DNA from: CAZJHD01 sp964545855
GTDB taxonomy: Bacteria > Planctomycetota > UBA1135 > JACQFD01
Assembly (NCBI GenBank): GCA_964545855.1
Contig: CAZJHD010000045.1
Span: 1 to 35,450, forward strand
Length of the DNA stretch: 35,450 nucleotides
Direction: 5' to 3'
Shown here: positions 25,585 through 32,212 of the stretch, in pieces
Layout of the letters: each line of letters starts with the position of its first letter
Position numbering within the stretch: position 1 is the stretch's first letter
Notes under the pieces: generated by a model
The model's input: the letters and a program-made list of their open reading frames with translations, nothing else
What the model was told of the DNA's origin: nothing
Databases searched by the model: none
Position numbers and translations under genes: made by a program

Positions 25585-26174
25585 TCCGTCTCGTCGCCAC
25601 GTCCGAGCGATGGCTCGCGCGGGCCTGCGCCCAGCTCGACGAGCTTCTGCTCGACCATGCGCACTGCGAGAAGAAGGCGGCGGCCACGGCGCTCGGGTTC
25701 GTCTTCCGCTGTCCGGAGCGGCGCGAGCTGGTGATCGCCATGAGCCGTCTCGCGCGCGAGGAGCTGGTGCACTTCGAGCGCCTCCAGGAGATCCTTCGCG
25801 CGCGCGGGATCGCGTTCCGCCGTCTTCCGCCGTCGGAGTACGCCGGGCGTCTCGTCGGCCACGTGCGCGCGGCCCGGACGGTCGAGAAGGTGCTCCTCCC
25901 CCAGATCGTCGACGAGCTCCTCGTGGCGGCGCTCATCGAGGCGCGCTCGACGGAGCGCTTCCGGCGCCTCGCGGACCGCGTTCCCGACCGGGAGCTCGCG
26001 GAGCTGTTCGCCGAGCTGGCGGACGTGGAGGCGCGTCACGGCGAGGTGTACGTCGAGCTCGCCGAGGGCTTCGCGCCGGCGGACGAGGTCCGCCGGCGGC
26101 TCGGGGAGCTGCTCGTCGTGGAGGCGCGGGCCCTCGAAACGCCCGAAGCGCCGCTGCGGCTGCACGGCGGCTGA
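25581..26174 (+). CDS. miaE: tRNA-(ms2io6A) hydroxylase MiaE
   Basis: 197 residues from GTG 25581, overlapping the previous stop. MiaE is a non-heme di-iron enzyme that hydroxylates the isopentenyl side chain of ms2i6A37 in tRNA. It reads as a four-helix bundle with candidate ligands H26-A-H-C-E-K-K (E30), E-E-L-V-H-F-E-R-L with an E-x-x-H at 61-64, E120, and E150-A-R-H153 in V-E-A-R-H-G-E. The length fits the family. Its substrate needs MiaA and MiaB, which are not in this window. The operon link to nucleoside hydrolase suggests nucleoside turnover, but that is inference. Confidence 0.9.
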   Translation: MIRLVATSERWLARACAQLDELLLDHAHCEKKAAATALGFVFRCPERRELVIAMSRLAREELVHFERLQEILRARGIAFRRLPPSEYAGRLVGHVRAARTVEKVLLPQIVDELLVAALIEARSTERFRRLADRVPDRELAELFAELADVEARHGEVYVELAEGFAPADEVRRRLGELLVVEARALETPEAPLRLHGG

Positions 26175-26197
26175 GGAGGGTGCGCGCGCGCGGAGTC

Positions 26198-27580
26198 TCA
26201 GCCGCCGATCCGGAGGATCTGCCGCACCGTCTCGTAGTCGCCGTCCTTCAGGACCTTCTGGCGCGCCGTCGGGTCGCCGCGCACGGCGTCGGCGAGTGGC
26301 CCCACGAGACGCGGATCGGGCACCCGGTCGCGGCCCGATCCGAGGATCGAGAGGAGCTCCAGGATCTCCTCGGGACCTACGCCGTCGAGCCGCCCGCCGA
26401 GGAGCGCCACGGCGCCCTCGTCGAAGACGATCGAGTCGGCTTCGAGGAGCTGGGTCCGGTGCGCGAGGTCCTTCGAGAGGTGGAGCCAGAGGATCGAGCC
26501 GTCGCGGAGCGGCACCCCGGTCGTGCGCAGGATCTGACCCGGCATGCGGAGGACCGTGCGCCAGCGCACCGAATCGCCTCCGAGCGACGGATCGAGGAAG
26601 GAGCTGCCGAAGCAACCGAAGAGATGCGACCCGGCCTCCTCGAGTGCGTCGCCGAGGCCGTCCTTCGAGCCGGTGATCCGAAGGACGGCGCGCTGGAACG
26701 TGCTCTGGATGAGGTCGTGGTCGCGGAGGAACGACAGCTCCTGCTCCTGGACGGGGGCGCCGGGAGACTCGCGCGTCGTCCGCGGTCGCCGGAGGAGCGA
26801 CGTCAAGCGACGGTGGACGGCGGTCTCGAAGTCTCGGACGAACGCGGCATCGTCGCCGGGCTCCTTGGCGACTCCCGGAACGACGAGCCGGCGCAGCCGG
26901 GCGTCGTCGGTCGCGAGGGACGCCGAGCGGAGCGCCGCGCTGCATGCCTCCAGCATCGCGTCGTGGTCCTCGCCCGCGTCGACCAGGTCGACGACGAAGC
27001 GGACGAGGAGCGCGTGCCCTTCGCCGCGCAGCCACTCCTCGAGGTCGGCCAGCTCGTAGGCGGCGCCGAGGAGATCCCTCGCCGCCGTGACGAGGATCTC
27101 CGTCGCGAGGGTCGCGATCTTCCGGGCGGCCTCGGACATGCCGGCGCGGTCGGTGCCGTCGGCGATCGACTCGCGATAGCGCAGCCGATCGAAGAGAGCG
27201 TAGTCGTCGACGTGGACGACGGCCGCGTTGGACGCCCGAGGGCCCGTGTCGCGGCGCGCGAGGACCACGTCGCGGGCGATCTCGTTCCGCTCGAATCGAT
27301 GGGTGCGGCTCCAGGCGCCAGGCTTCTTGTCGCCGGAGGACACCACGGGAAGCGTCGTGAAGCTCCCGTCGAGGAGGACCGCGAGCGCGAGCCCACCGAA
27401 TCCTCCCGGCTCGTTGGGCCGCCGCACGGAGATCTTCGTCGTGTCGGTCGACCTGATCTCGACGGTCCGTCGCGCCGAGCCGTCCTCGTTCACGGCGACG
27501 CTCGTGTCGATCCGGAGCTGGAAGCAGGGTCCGGCGAAGAGGAGCGGGACGGCGGCGAGGAGCCGAGGAGAGATGTGCAT
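26198..27580 (-). CDS. secreted protein of unknown function
   Basis: 460 residues, ATG 27580. The N-terminus looks like a signal peptide (M-H-I-S-P-R-L-L-A-A-V-P-L-L-F-A) followed by G-P-C-F-Q-L; the Pro before Cys makes a standard lipobox doubtful. The first mature segment is D-T-S-V-A-V-N-E-D-G-S-A-R-R-T-V-E-I, typical of exported beta-rich lipoproteins in which a 'V-x-x-D-G' strand opens the fold. The rest is mostly helical with a hydrophobic region near 330 (G-C-F-G-S-S-F-L-D-P). I recognise no catalytic motif or family. It is convergent with miaE (23 bases) and divergent from dprA (99 bases). Confidence 0.82.
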   Translation of the reverse strand: MHISPRLLAAVPLLFAGPCFQLRIDTSVAVNEDGSARRTVEIRSTDTTKISVRRPNEPGGFGGLALAVLLDGSFTTLPVVSSGDKKPGAWSRTHRFERNEIARDVVLARRDTGPRASNAAVVHVDDYALFDRLRYRESIADGTDRAGMSEAARKIATLATEILVTAARDLLGAAYELADLEEWLRGEGHALLVRFVVDLVDAGEDHDAMLEACSAALRSASLATDDARLRRLVVPGVAKEPGDDAAFVRDFETAVHRRLTSLLRRPRTTRESPGAPVQEQELSFLRDHDLIQSTFQRAVLRITGSKDGLGDALEEAGSHLFGCFGSSFLDPSLGGDSVRWRTVLRMPGQILRTTGVPLRDGSILWLHLSKDLAHRTQLLEADSIVFDEGAVALLGGRLDGVGPEEILELLSILGSGRDRVPDPRLVGPLADAVRGDPTARQKVLKDGDYETVRQILRIGG

Positions 27581-27679
27581 GGCTTGACGGGGGGGCCCGG
27601 TCTCCGCGGATGCACTCTACACGGCGCGTCCGTCGCGACGCGCACGCCCCCGTCGCATCCGTCGCGCGTCGCGGCGCGC

Positions 27680-28822
27680 GTGACCCATCGTGCGAGGCCG
27701 GTGCTTCGGATCGGTGTGGATCCCGAGCGGCGCGCGCGTCTCCTGCTGCACCTCGTGCCCGGGCTCGGTCCCGTGCGCGCCCGCGCGTGGATCGCCCGGA
27801 CGGGGAGCGCGCGCGCCGTCGCCGAGGGAGGCCGAGACCTCCTCGAGGCGCTCGGCGTTCCGGCGGAGTTGGCGGCGCGAATCGTCGCGGAGGAGTCGAG
27901 GGAACGTGCCGAGGCGGAGGTCGTGCGCGCCCGCCGCGAAGGAATCGTGTTCCTCTTCCCCGGTCTCGACGGGGGAGCGCCGGAGCTCCTCGAGATCGAC
28001 GGTCCGCCCCTCGTGCTCACGGCGGTGGGACGGCTCGAGCTCCTGGAGGCGGCGCGCGAGCGGATCGCCGTCGTCGGATCGCGCACGCCCACGCCCTACG
28101 GTGCGCGCCAGGCGGCGCGCTTCGGCGGGGAGCTGGCGGCGGCCGGCTGCGTCGTCGTGAGCGGCTTCGCCCGCGGCGTCGACCGCGCCGCGCACTGCGC
28201 CGCGCTCGACGCGGACGGAGACACCATCGCGGTCCTGGGGAGCGGCCTGCGACGTCCCTATCCGGCCGACGCGCCCGACCTGCTGCGCGCCGTCGAGACG
28301 CGAGGTCTCGTGCTCTCGGAGCTCCCCATCGACGCGGGCGCGCGCAGGAGCACCTTCCCGAGGCGCAATCGAATCCTCTCCGGGCTGTCGCGGGGCGTCG
28401 TCGTCGTGGAGGCGGGGCGCGCGAGCGGGTCGTTGCTCACGGCCCGCTGGGCCCTCGACCAGGACCGCGACGTGTGCGCGATCCCGGGGCGCGTCGACTC
28501 GCCGCTCAGCGCGGGATGTCACGACCTCCTCCGCGCGGGCGCCGCCCTCGTCGAGTCGCCGGCGGACGTCCTGGCGGAGGTCTTCGGCCGCTCGGCGGCG
28601 GCCGCGCGTCCCTCCGGGGCGACGGCGCCCGAGCCGGGCGTCGAGGGCGCGCGGGCCGCGGACGCGGCCCTGCTCGCCGCGGCGGGGGATGGAGCGACGC
28701 TGGAGGAGCTGGCGGAGCGCTGCGCCCTCTCGGCGGAGGCGCTGTTCGCGCGCGTCGTGTCGCTCGAGCTGGCGGGCCGCCTGGTGCGCGGTCCGGGCGG
28801 GCTCTACCGGAGCACGTCGTGA
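27680..28822 (+). CDS. dprA: DNA processing protein DprA
   Basis: 380 residues from GTG 27680; GTG 27701 is an alternative. DprA binds incoming single-stranded DNA and loads RecA during natural transformation. The N-terminal part (about 10-80) is a SAM/HhH-like helical region. The Rossmann-like core shows I-A-V-V-G-S-R-T-P-T-P-Y-G, V-V-S-G-F-A-R-G-V-D-R-A-A-H, A-V-L-G-S-G-L-R-R-P-Y-P, F-P-R-R-N-R-I-L-S-G-L-S and A-G-R-A-S-G-S-L-L-T-A-R. The C-terminal 65 or so residues form a winged-helix (DML1-like) after a Pro/Ala linker. Length and domain order are normal. No other competence genes are in the window. Confidence 0.95.
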   Translation: MTHRARPVLRIGVDPERRARLLLHLVPGLGPVRARAWIARTGSARAVAEGGRDLLEALGVPAELAARIVAEESRERAEAEVVRARREGIVFLFPGLDGGAPELLEIDGPPLVLTAVGRLELLEAARERIAVVGSRTPTPYGARQAARFGGELAAAGCVVVSGFARGVDRAAHCAALDADGDTIAVLGSGLRRPYPADAPDLLRAVETRGLVLSELPIDAGARRSTFPRRNRILSGLSRGVVVVEAGRASGSLLTARWALDQDRDVCAIPGRVDSPLSAGCHDLLRAGAALVESPADVLAEVFGRSAAAARPSGATAPEPGVEGARAADAALLAAAGDGATLEELAERCALSAEALFARVVSLELAGRLVRGPGGLYRSTS

Positions 28823-28837
28823 CGGGCCGGCGGTAGC

Positions 28838-30517
28838 ATGCGTGCCATGGTGCGCGCCCTCGTCGCCTTCGTGCTCGGTGCGTCGCTCGCGCTCGTGATG
28901 CCGCGCGCGCACGGCGCGGTGGCGGCCGGCTCGGACGCGGAGTGGATCGCGATCGCCCCGCGCGCGCTCGCCCAGGAGCTGGAGCCGCTCGCCGCGCACC
29001 GGCGCAGCCACGGCCCGAGCGCGTCGTCGGGCGCGACGGCGGCCGTCGTCACCGTCGAGTCGATCGAGGCGTCCCATCCCGATCGGTCGCGCACGGAGGC
29101 GATCCGCGCCTTCGTCCGCGAGGCCGCGAGCCGCGGAGGCGCTCGGTTCGTGCTCCTCGTGGGAGACGCCGCGACGCTCCCGCCGGAGCGCGTGCCAGCT
29201 TTCTTCGGCGGCACCTGCGCCACCGACGCGGGATTCGTGCGGCTCGACGAAGACTCCGTGCCCGACCGGGCGATCGGCCGCTTCCCGACGAGCGATCCGG
29301 AGGAGGTCCGGCGGCTGGTCGCCTGGACGATCGCCTACGAGACGAATCGCGAGCCCGCCGGCTGGCGCCGGCGCATCACGTTCCTCGCGGCGGACGGCGG
29401 CTTCGGGCCCGCGCTCGACGGAGCGATCGAAGGCGCCGTCTCCACGCTGCTCGATCGCGAGCTGCCGCCGGAGTTCGATCTCCGTGTCCTCCGCACCGAC
29501 GAGTCGTCCGCCTTCGGGCTGCCGCGCGACCGCCAGAAGGAGGCGATCGTGGACCTCTGGAACGGCGGGTCGCTCATCGGGCTCTTCGCGGGGCACGGCG
29601 CCAAGAACGGTCTCTACACGGCCGGCGCCCGGCGCACGCGGACCGTCTTCCGCTCCTCCGACGCCGAGGCGATCGACGTTCGTGGAGGCGCTCCCTTCCT
29701 CGTCTTCTTCGCCTGCCACGTCGGAGACTTCGCCCAGGAGGCGAAGGACGCGAGTGGGCGCGCCGCGCCCGGGTGTCTCGCGACGTCGCTGCTGCTCCGG
29801 CCCCGCGGGCCGATCGCGGTCCTCGCCGCCTCGGAGGTGTCCCACCCGTACGCGGACATCCTCATGGCCCACGAGATGAACGATCTCTTCGCTCGGTCCG
29901 CCGACGTCCCGCTCGGCGAGATGCTCCGCGAGGCGAAGGCACGCCTCGCGAAGGGCGGAGGCGCGTTCCGGGAGCAGGTGGACCGCCTCGCGCTCCTCTT
30001 CGGTCTCGATCAGGGCCAGCGCGACCGGATCCTCGAATACCAGATGTCGCTCTACAACCTCGTTGGGGACCCAGCCGTCCGGCTCGCGCGTCCCGACGCG
30101 GTGACGGAAGTGCGGGCGCCGGCGCAAGCGGCGCTCGGCGCCGAGATCGAGGTCGAGGTGCGGTGCGCGGCGTCGGACGGCGCGGCCGTGATCGTGCGGC
30201 TGGAGCTGCCGCGGTCGGCGGCGCCGATCCGCCGGGGCTATCCCGAGGCCAATCTCCGAACGCTCGCGACGGCCGTCGGCGAGATCCGGAACGGAGTCTG
30301 GACCGGACGGATCTTCCTTCCGTCGTCCCCGGAGGCGGCCGCGGGCGATGCGGGCCGGATCCCGAAACGGCTCCTGCTCGTCGCGGATGTGCGCGGCCCG
30401 TCGACCCAGGGCGCGGCCGCCACGACGATCCGAATCGGGGATACCAGATCCCCTGCTGCCGGATCCACAGGTGCGGGCTCCACCGACGGCGCCTCCGCGC
30501 GAGACGGCGCCCGATGA
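28838..30517 (+). CDS. C25 (gingipain-family) cysteine peptidase, exported
   Basis: 559 residues from ATG 28838, 15 bases after dprA. A signal peptide covers roughly residues 1-27 (A-H-G-A). The catalytic pair of family C25 is present: His253 in L-F-A-G-H-G and Cys293 in F-F-A-C-H-V-G-D-F, 40 residues apart. D-R-A-I-G-R-F-P and later Y-N-L-V-G-D-P-A are standard C25/caspase-like landmarks. The C-terminal 130 or so residues are a beta-sandwich-like region and a Ser/Thr/Gly/Ala-rich tail. True gingipains have Porphyromonas-type sorting domains; none is seen here. Expected role: extracytoplasmic proteolysis; specificity unknown. The 3' end lies in a 17-base tandem duplication. Confidence 0.9.
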   Translation: MRAMVRALVAFVLGASLALVMPRAHGAVAAGSDAEWIAIAPRALAQELEPLAAHRRSHGPSASSGATAAVVTVESIEASHPDRSRTEAIRAFVREAASRGGARFVLLVGDAATLPPERVPAFFGGTCATDAGFVRLDEDSVPDRAIGRFPTSDPEEVRRLVAWTIAYETNREPAGWRRRITFLAADGGFGPALDGAIEGAVSTLLDRELPPEFDLRVLRTDESSAFGLPRDRQKEAIVDLWNGGSLIGLFAGHGAKNGLYTAGARRTRTVFRSSDAEAIDVRGGAPFLVFFACHVGDFAQEAKDASGRAAPGCLATSLLLRPRGPIAVLAASEVSHPYADILMAHEMNDLFARSADVPLGEMLREAKARLAKGGGAFREQVDRLALLFGLDQGQRDRILEYQMSLYNLVGDPAVRLARPDAVTEVRAPAQAALGAEIEVEVRCAASDGAAVIVRLELPRSAAPIRRGYPEANLRTLATAVGEIRNGVWTGRIFLPSSPEAAAGDAGRIPKRLLLVADVRGPSTQGAAATTIRIGDTRSPAAGSTGAGSTDGASARDGAR

Positions 30518-30543
30518 GAGCTACCGCCCGATGAGACCTACCG
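30510..30543. repeat. 17-base tandem duplication at two convergent stop codons
   Basis: Two adjacent 17-base units, 30510-30526 and 30527-30543, read C-C-C-G-A-T-G-A-G-(A)-(G/C)-C-T-A-C-C-G and differ at one base. The first supplies the TGA (30515-30517) that ends the C25 peptidase on the + strand, the second the CTA (30538-30540), that is TAG on the - strand, that ends lexA. It looks like a recent slippage duplication between the two 3' ends. Confidence 0.9.
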
Positions 30544-31434
30544 ATAGCGCCGGATGACGCCGACCACGACTCCGCGCACCTCGAGGTTGGCCGAGCGGTC
30601 GAAGTAGAGCGGCTGCATCGACGCGTTGGCGGGCTGGAGCCGGATGCGCGAGCCTTCCCGATAGAAGCGCTTCAGCGTGGCCTCGCCCGGCGATCCGTAT
30701 TCCGACGGCAGGATCGCCACGACGATGTCGCCGTTGCTCGCCGAGGAGCGGCGCTCGACGACGACGTAGTCCCCGCTGCGGATCTGCTCGTCGATCATCG
30801 AGTCTCCCGTCACCTCGAGGACGAAGAGGTCGCGCTCCTTGGGGAAGAGCGCCGCCACGTCGAGGCTCTCGTTCTCGTAGACGGCCTCGATGGGCTGCCC
30901 CGCGGCGATGCGCCCGCCCAGGGGAAGGAGCAGGCCTCCGGTGGACTCCGGATCCGCACCGTCCTCTCCCGAGTCTGCATCCGCGCCCCGCTCTCCCGCT
31001 CGCGCGCCGGCGCCCGCCGCGCCTCGCGATCCGCCCGACGACCCGGCCCCGTCGGCAGCTCCTGCGTCGCCCGCCTCTCCCGCGAGCCCCGCCGCCTCCT
31101 CCAGCTCGTCGGCGAGGAGGAGCGACCGGCTGGCCTTCCTCGAGAACCGGACGAGATACCCCTTCTGGATGAGCCCGTTCACGTGCGCGTGCACGGTCAC
31201 TCGGTGGGTCTTGAAGTGGTTGCCGATCTCCTGGAGCGTCGGAGAGACGGCGTGCTCGGCCCGATAGGCTCGGATGAAGTCGAGCACCTGCTTCTGGGTC
31301 GACGTCAGGGGCGGCCGCGCGATGGACGGCGGAATCGGGAAGGGGAGCCAGGAGTCGGCTCCCGCCGGAGTGCGTCTCCGAGGGGGCGCGGGGCGCGCGG
31401 CCTTGCGATTCGAACCGCTCGACGGGGTCGTCAT
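30538..31434 (-). CDS. lexA: LexA-type repressor with long linker
   Basis: 298 residues, ATG 31434 (M-T-T-P-S-S-G-S-N-R); an in-frame ATG at 31524 would add 30 residues. LexA represses the SOS genes and cleaves itself with RecA* help. After a 42-residue disordered Pro/Arg leader, the winged helix-turn-helix runs about 43-108 (L-T-S-T-Q-K-Q-V-L-D-F-I; S-P-T-L-Q-E-I-G-N-H-F). The S24 peptidase half has cleavage site Ala178-Gly179, Ser212 (V-T-G-D-S-M) and Lys255 (E-A-T-L-K-R-F). Between the halves is an unusual linker of about 60 residues (108-168) made of Gly/Ala/Asp/Glu/Ser. Catalysis looks intact. Confidence 0.93.
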   Translation of the reverse strand: MTTPSSGSNRKAARPAPPRRRTPAGADSWLPFPIPPSIARPPLTSTQKQVLDFIRAYRAEHAVSPTLQEIGNHFKTHRVTVHAHVNGLIQKGYLVRFSRKASRSLLLADELEEAAGLAGEAGDAGAADGAGSSGGSRGAAGAGARAGERGADADSGEDGADPESTGGLLLPLGGRIAAGQPIEAVYENESLDVAALFPKERDLFVLEVTGDSMIDEQIRSGDYVVVERRSSASNGDIVVAILPSEYGSPGEATLKRFYREGSRIRLQPANASMQPLYFDRSANLEVRGVVVGVIRRYR

Positions 31435-31452
31435 GAAGGACGGAGGGTCGGA

Positions 31453-31467
31453 GTTTCGTGGCGGAAC
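31453..31467. promoter_or_regulatory. candidate LexA operator (weak)
   Basis: GTTTCG, three bases, CGGAAC: an inverted repeat with one mismatch, 19 bases upstream of the lexA ATG on the minus strand. Autoregulated lexA genes carry their operator near the start, so the place fits. The motif is not one I can match to a described planctomycete SOS box, so it is a suggestion only. Confidence 0.25.
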
Positions 31468-31662
31468 GAGCCGCGAGAGATCGGCGATCCGAGTCGGCGG
31501 CTCGCGAGCCGAGGCCGAAGACATGGATCGCGGGGAGCTTCGTCGCGGCCCTCGCGCCCGAGGATTCTGGAGTTCGCTCTCGGGACGTTGCCAGGCCGCA
31601 CGCGTGGCGTCGATCGACTTCCGGCTCCGCCATGAGGCGGAGGGTCCGATCGACGGCGCGCG

Positions 31663-31749
31663 TCAGCCCACGAAGAAAGCCGTGGCGATCAGGAACACGA
31701 CGAAGACGCCGACCGAGAACTCGTTCCGATGCTTCTGGAGGGTTGCCAT
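31663..31749 (-). CDS. 28-residue single-pass membrane peptide
   Basis: ATG 31749 to TGA 31663-31665, 28 residues: a short charged start (M-A-T-L-Q-K-H-R-N-E), then a hydrophobic helix (F-S-V-G-V-F-V-V-F-L-I-A-T-A-F-F-V-G). A GAGG motif sits five bases upstream of the ATG. The codons are GC-rich at third positions, like real genes here. It fits a small membrane protein with its N-terminus inside; function unknown. It lies alone in the large gap between lexA and nadB, in the same direction as lexA, 229 bases upstream of the lexA start. Confidence 0.6.
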   Translation of the reverse strand: MATLQKHRNEFSVGVFVVFLIATAFFVG

Positions 31750-31824
31750 GGCAGCCTCGTGGAATGGAGGTTCCTCGATGGGGAGTGACCCCCCTATGCA
31801 TCCCGGAAGCGGACGCGCGCGGGG

Positions 31825-31863
31825 GATCGAAACGGGTGATCGAAACGCGTGATGGAAACGAGG
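31825..31863. repeat. three tandem 13-base units
   Basis: Units at 31825-31837 (GATCGAAACGGGT), 31838-31850 (GATCGAAACGCGT) and 31851-31863 (GATGGAAACGAGG). The first two differ at one base; the third is more diverged. Even spacing of a short A-rich motif could be a protein-binding array or simple slippage. Confidence 0.8.
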
Positions 31864-31868
31864 CGCGC

Positions 31869-31887
31869 GGTCGAGCCTCGCTCGACC
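31869..31887. promoter_or_regulatory. perfect 8-bp inverted repeat
   Basis: GGTCGAGC, loop CTC, GCTCGACC: a perfect 8-bp stem with a three-base loop right after the 13-base repeats. No U-tract follows on either strand, so an operator or RNA hairpin is as likely as a terminator. Confidence 0.4.
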
Positions 31888-32096
31888 CCTGCTCCCTGTC
31901 TCTGCTCCCGGTCCCTGCTCTTCCCGAACGGCGGGGGCCGCCGTTCAGGCCGCAGATGCGGGACTCCGAATTCGTCGATACCCTTCGAGAACCGGAGGCG
32001 ACGACCGGGTCGGTTCGTTCGGGCTCTCGCGCTCGGTGGCATTCCGGGGCGTGAGGGCGTCGCTCGAGACGCGAGACGGTCGAAGCGCCGGGAGTA

Positions 32097-32140
32097 GAAC
32101 AAGTCCCTAACAGACGGGCAAACAAATTCCGAACAAGTCC
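32097..32140. promoter_or_regulatory. paired direct repeats upstream of nadB
   Basis: GAACAAGTCC occurs twice without mismatch, at 32097-32106 and 32131-32140, start-to-start 34 bases. They flank an AT-richer stretch (C-A-A-A-C-A-A-A-T-T) that stands out in this GC-rich DNA, 73 bases before the nadB start. The layout suits a promoter with two regulator sites on about three helical turns. Confidence 0.4.
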
Positions 32141-32212
32141 ACTCGCCGCTCGGCCGAGGCGACTCGATCGCCGCGGCCCTCGTCGTTCCCGATCCGGGGG
32201 CCGCGCGCGCTG

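Larger units (their letters stand above)
31750..32212. other. gene-poor region upstream of nadB
   Basis: I see no convincing gene here. It contains three near-identical 13-base units at 31825-31863, a perfect hairpin at 31869-31887, and a relatively AT-rich island at 32092-32140 with two copies of GAACAAGTCC. Together with 31435-31662 (possible operator and nothing else) this is the only sizeable non-coding stretch in the window and is probably regulatory for nadB, lexA and the 28-residue peptide. Confidence 0.5.
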
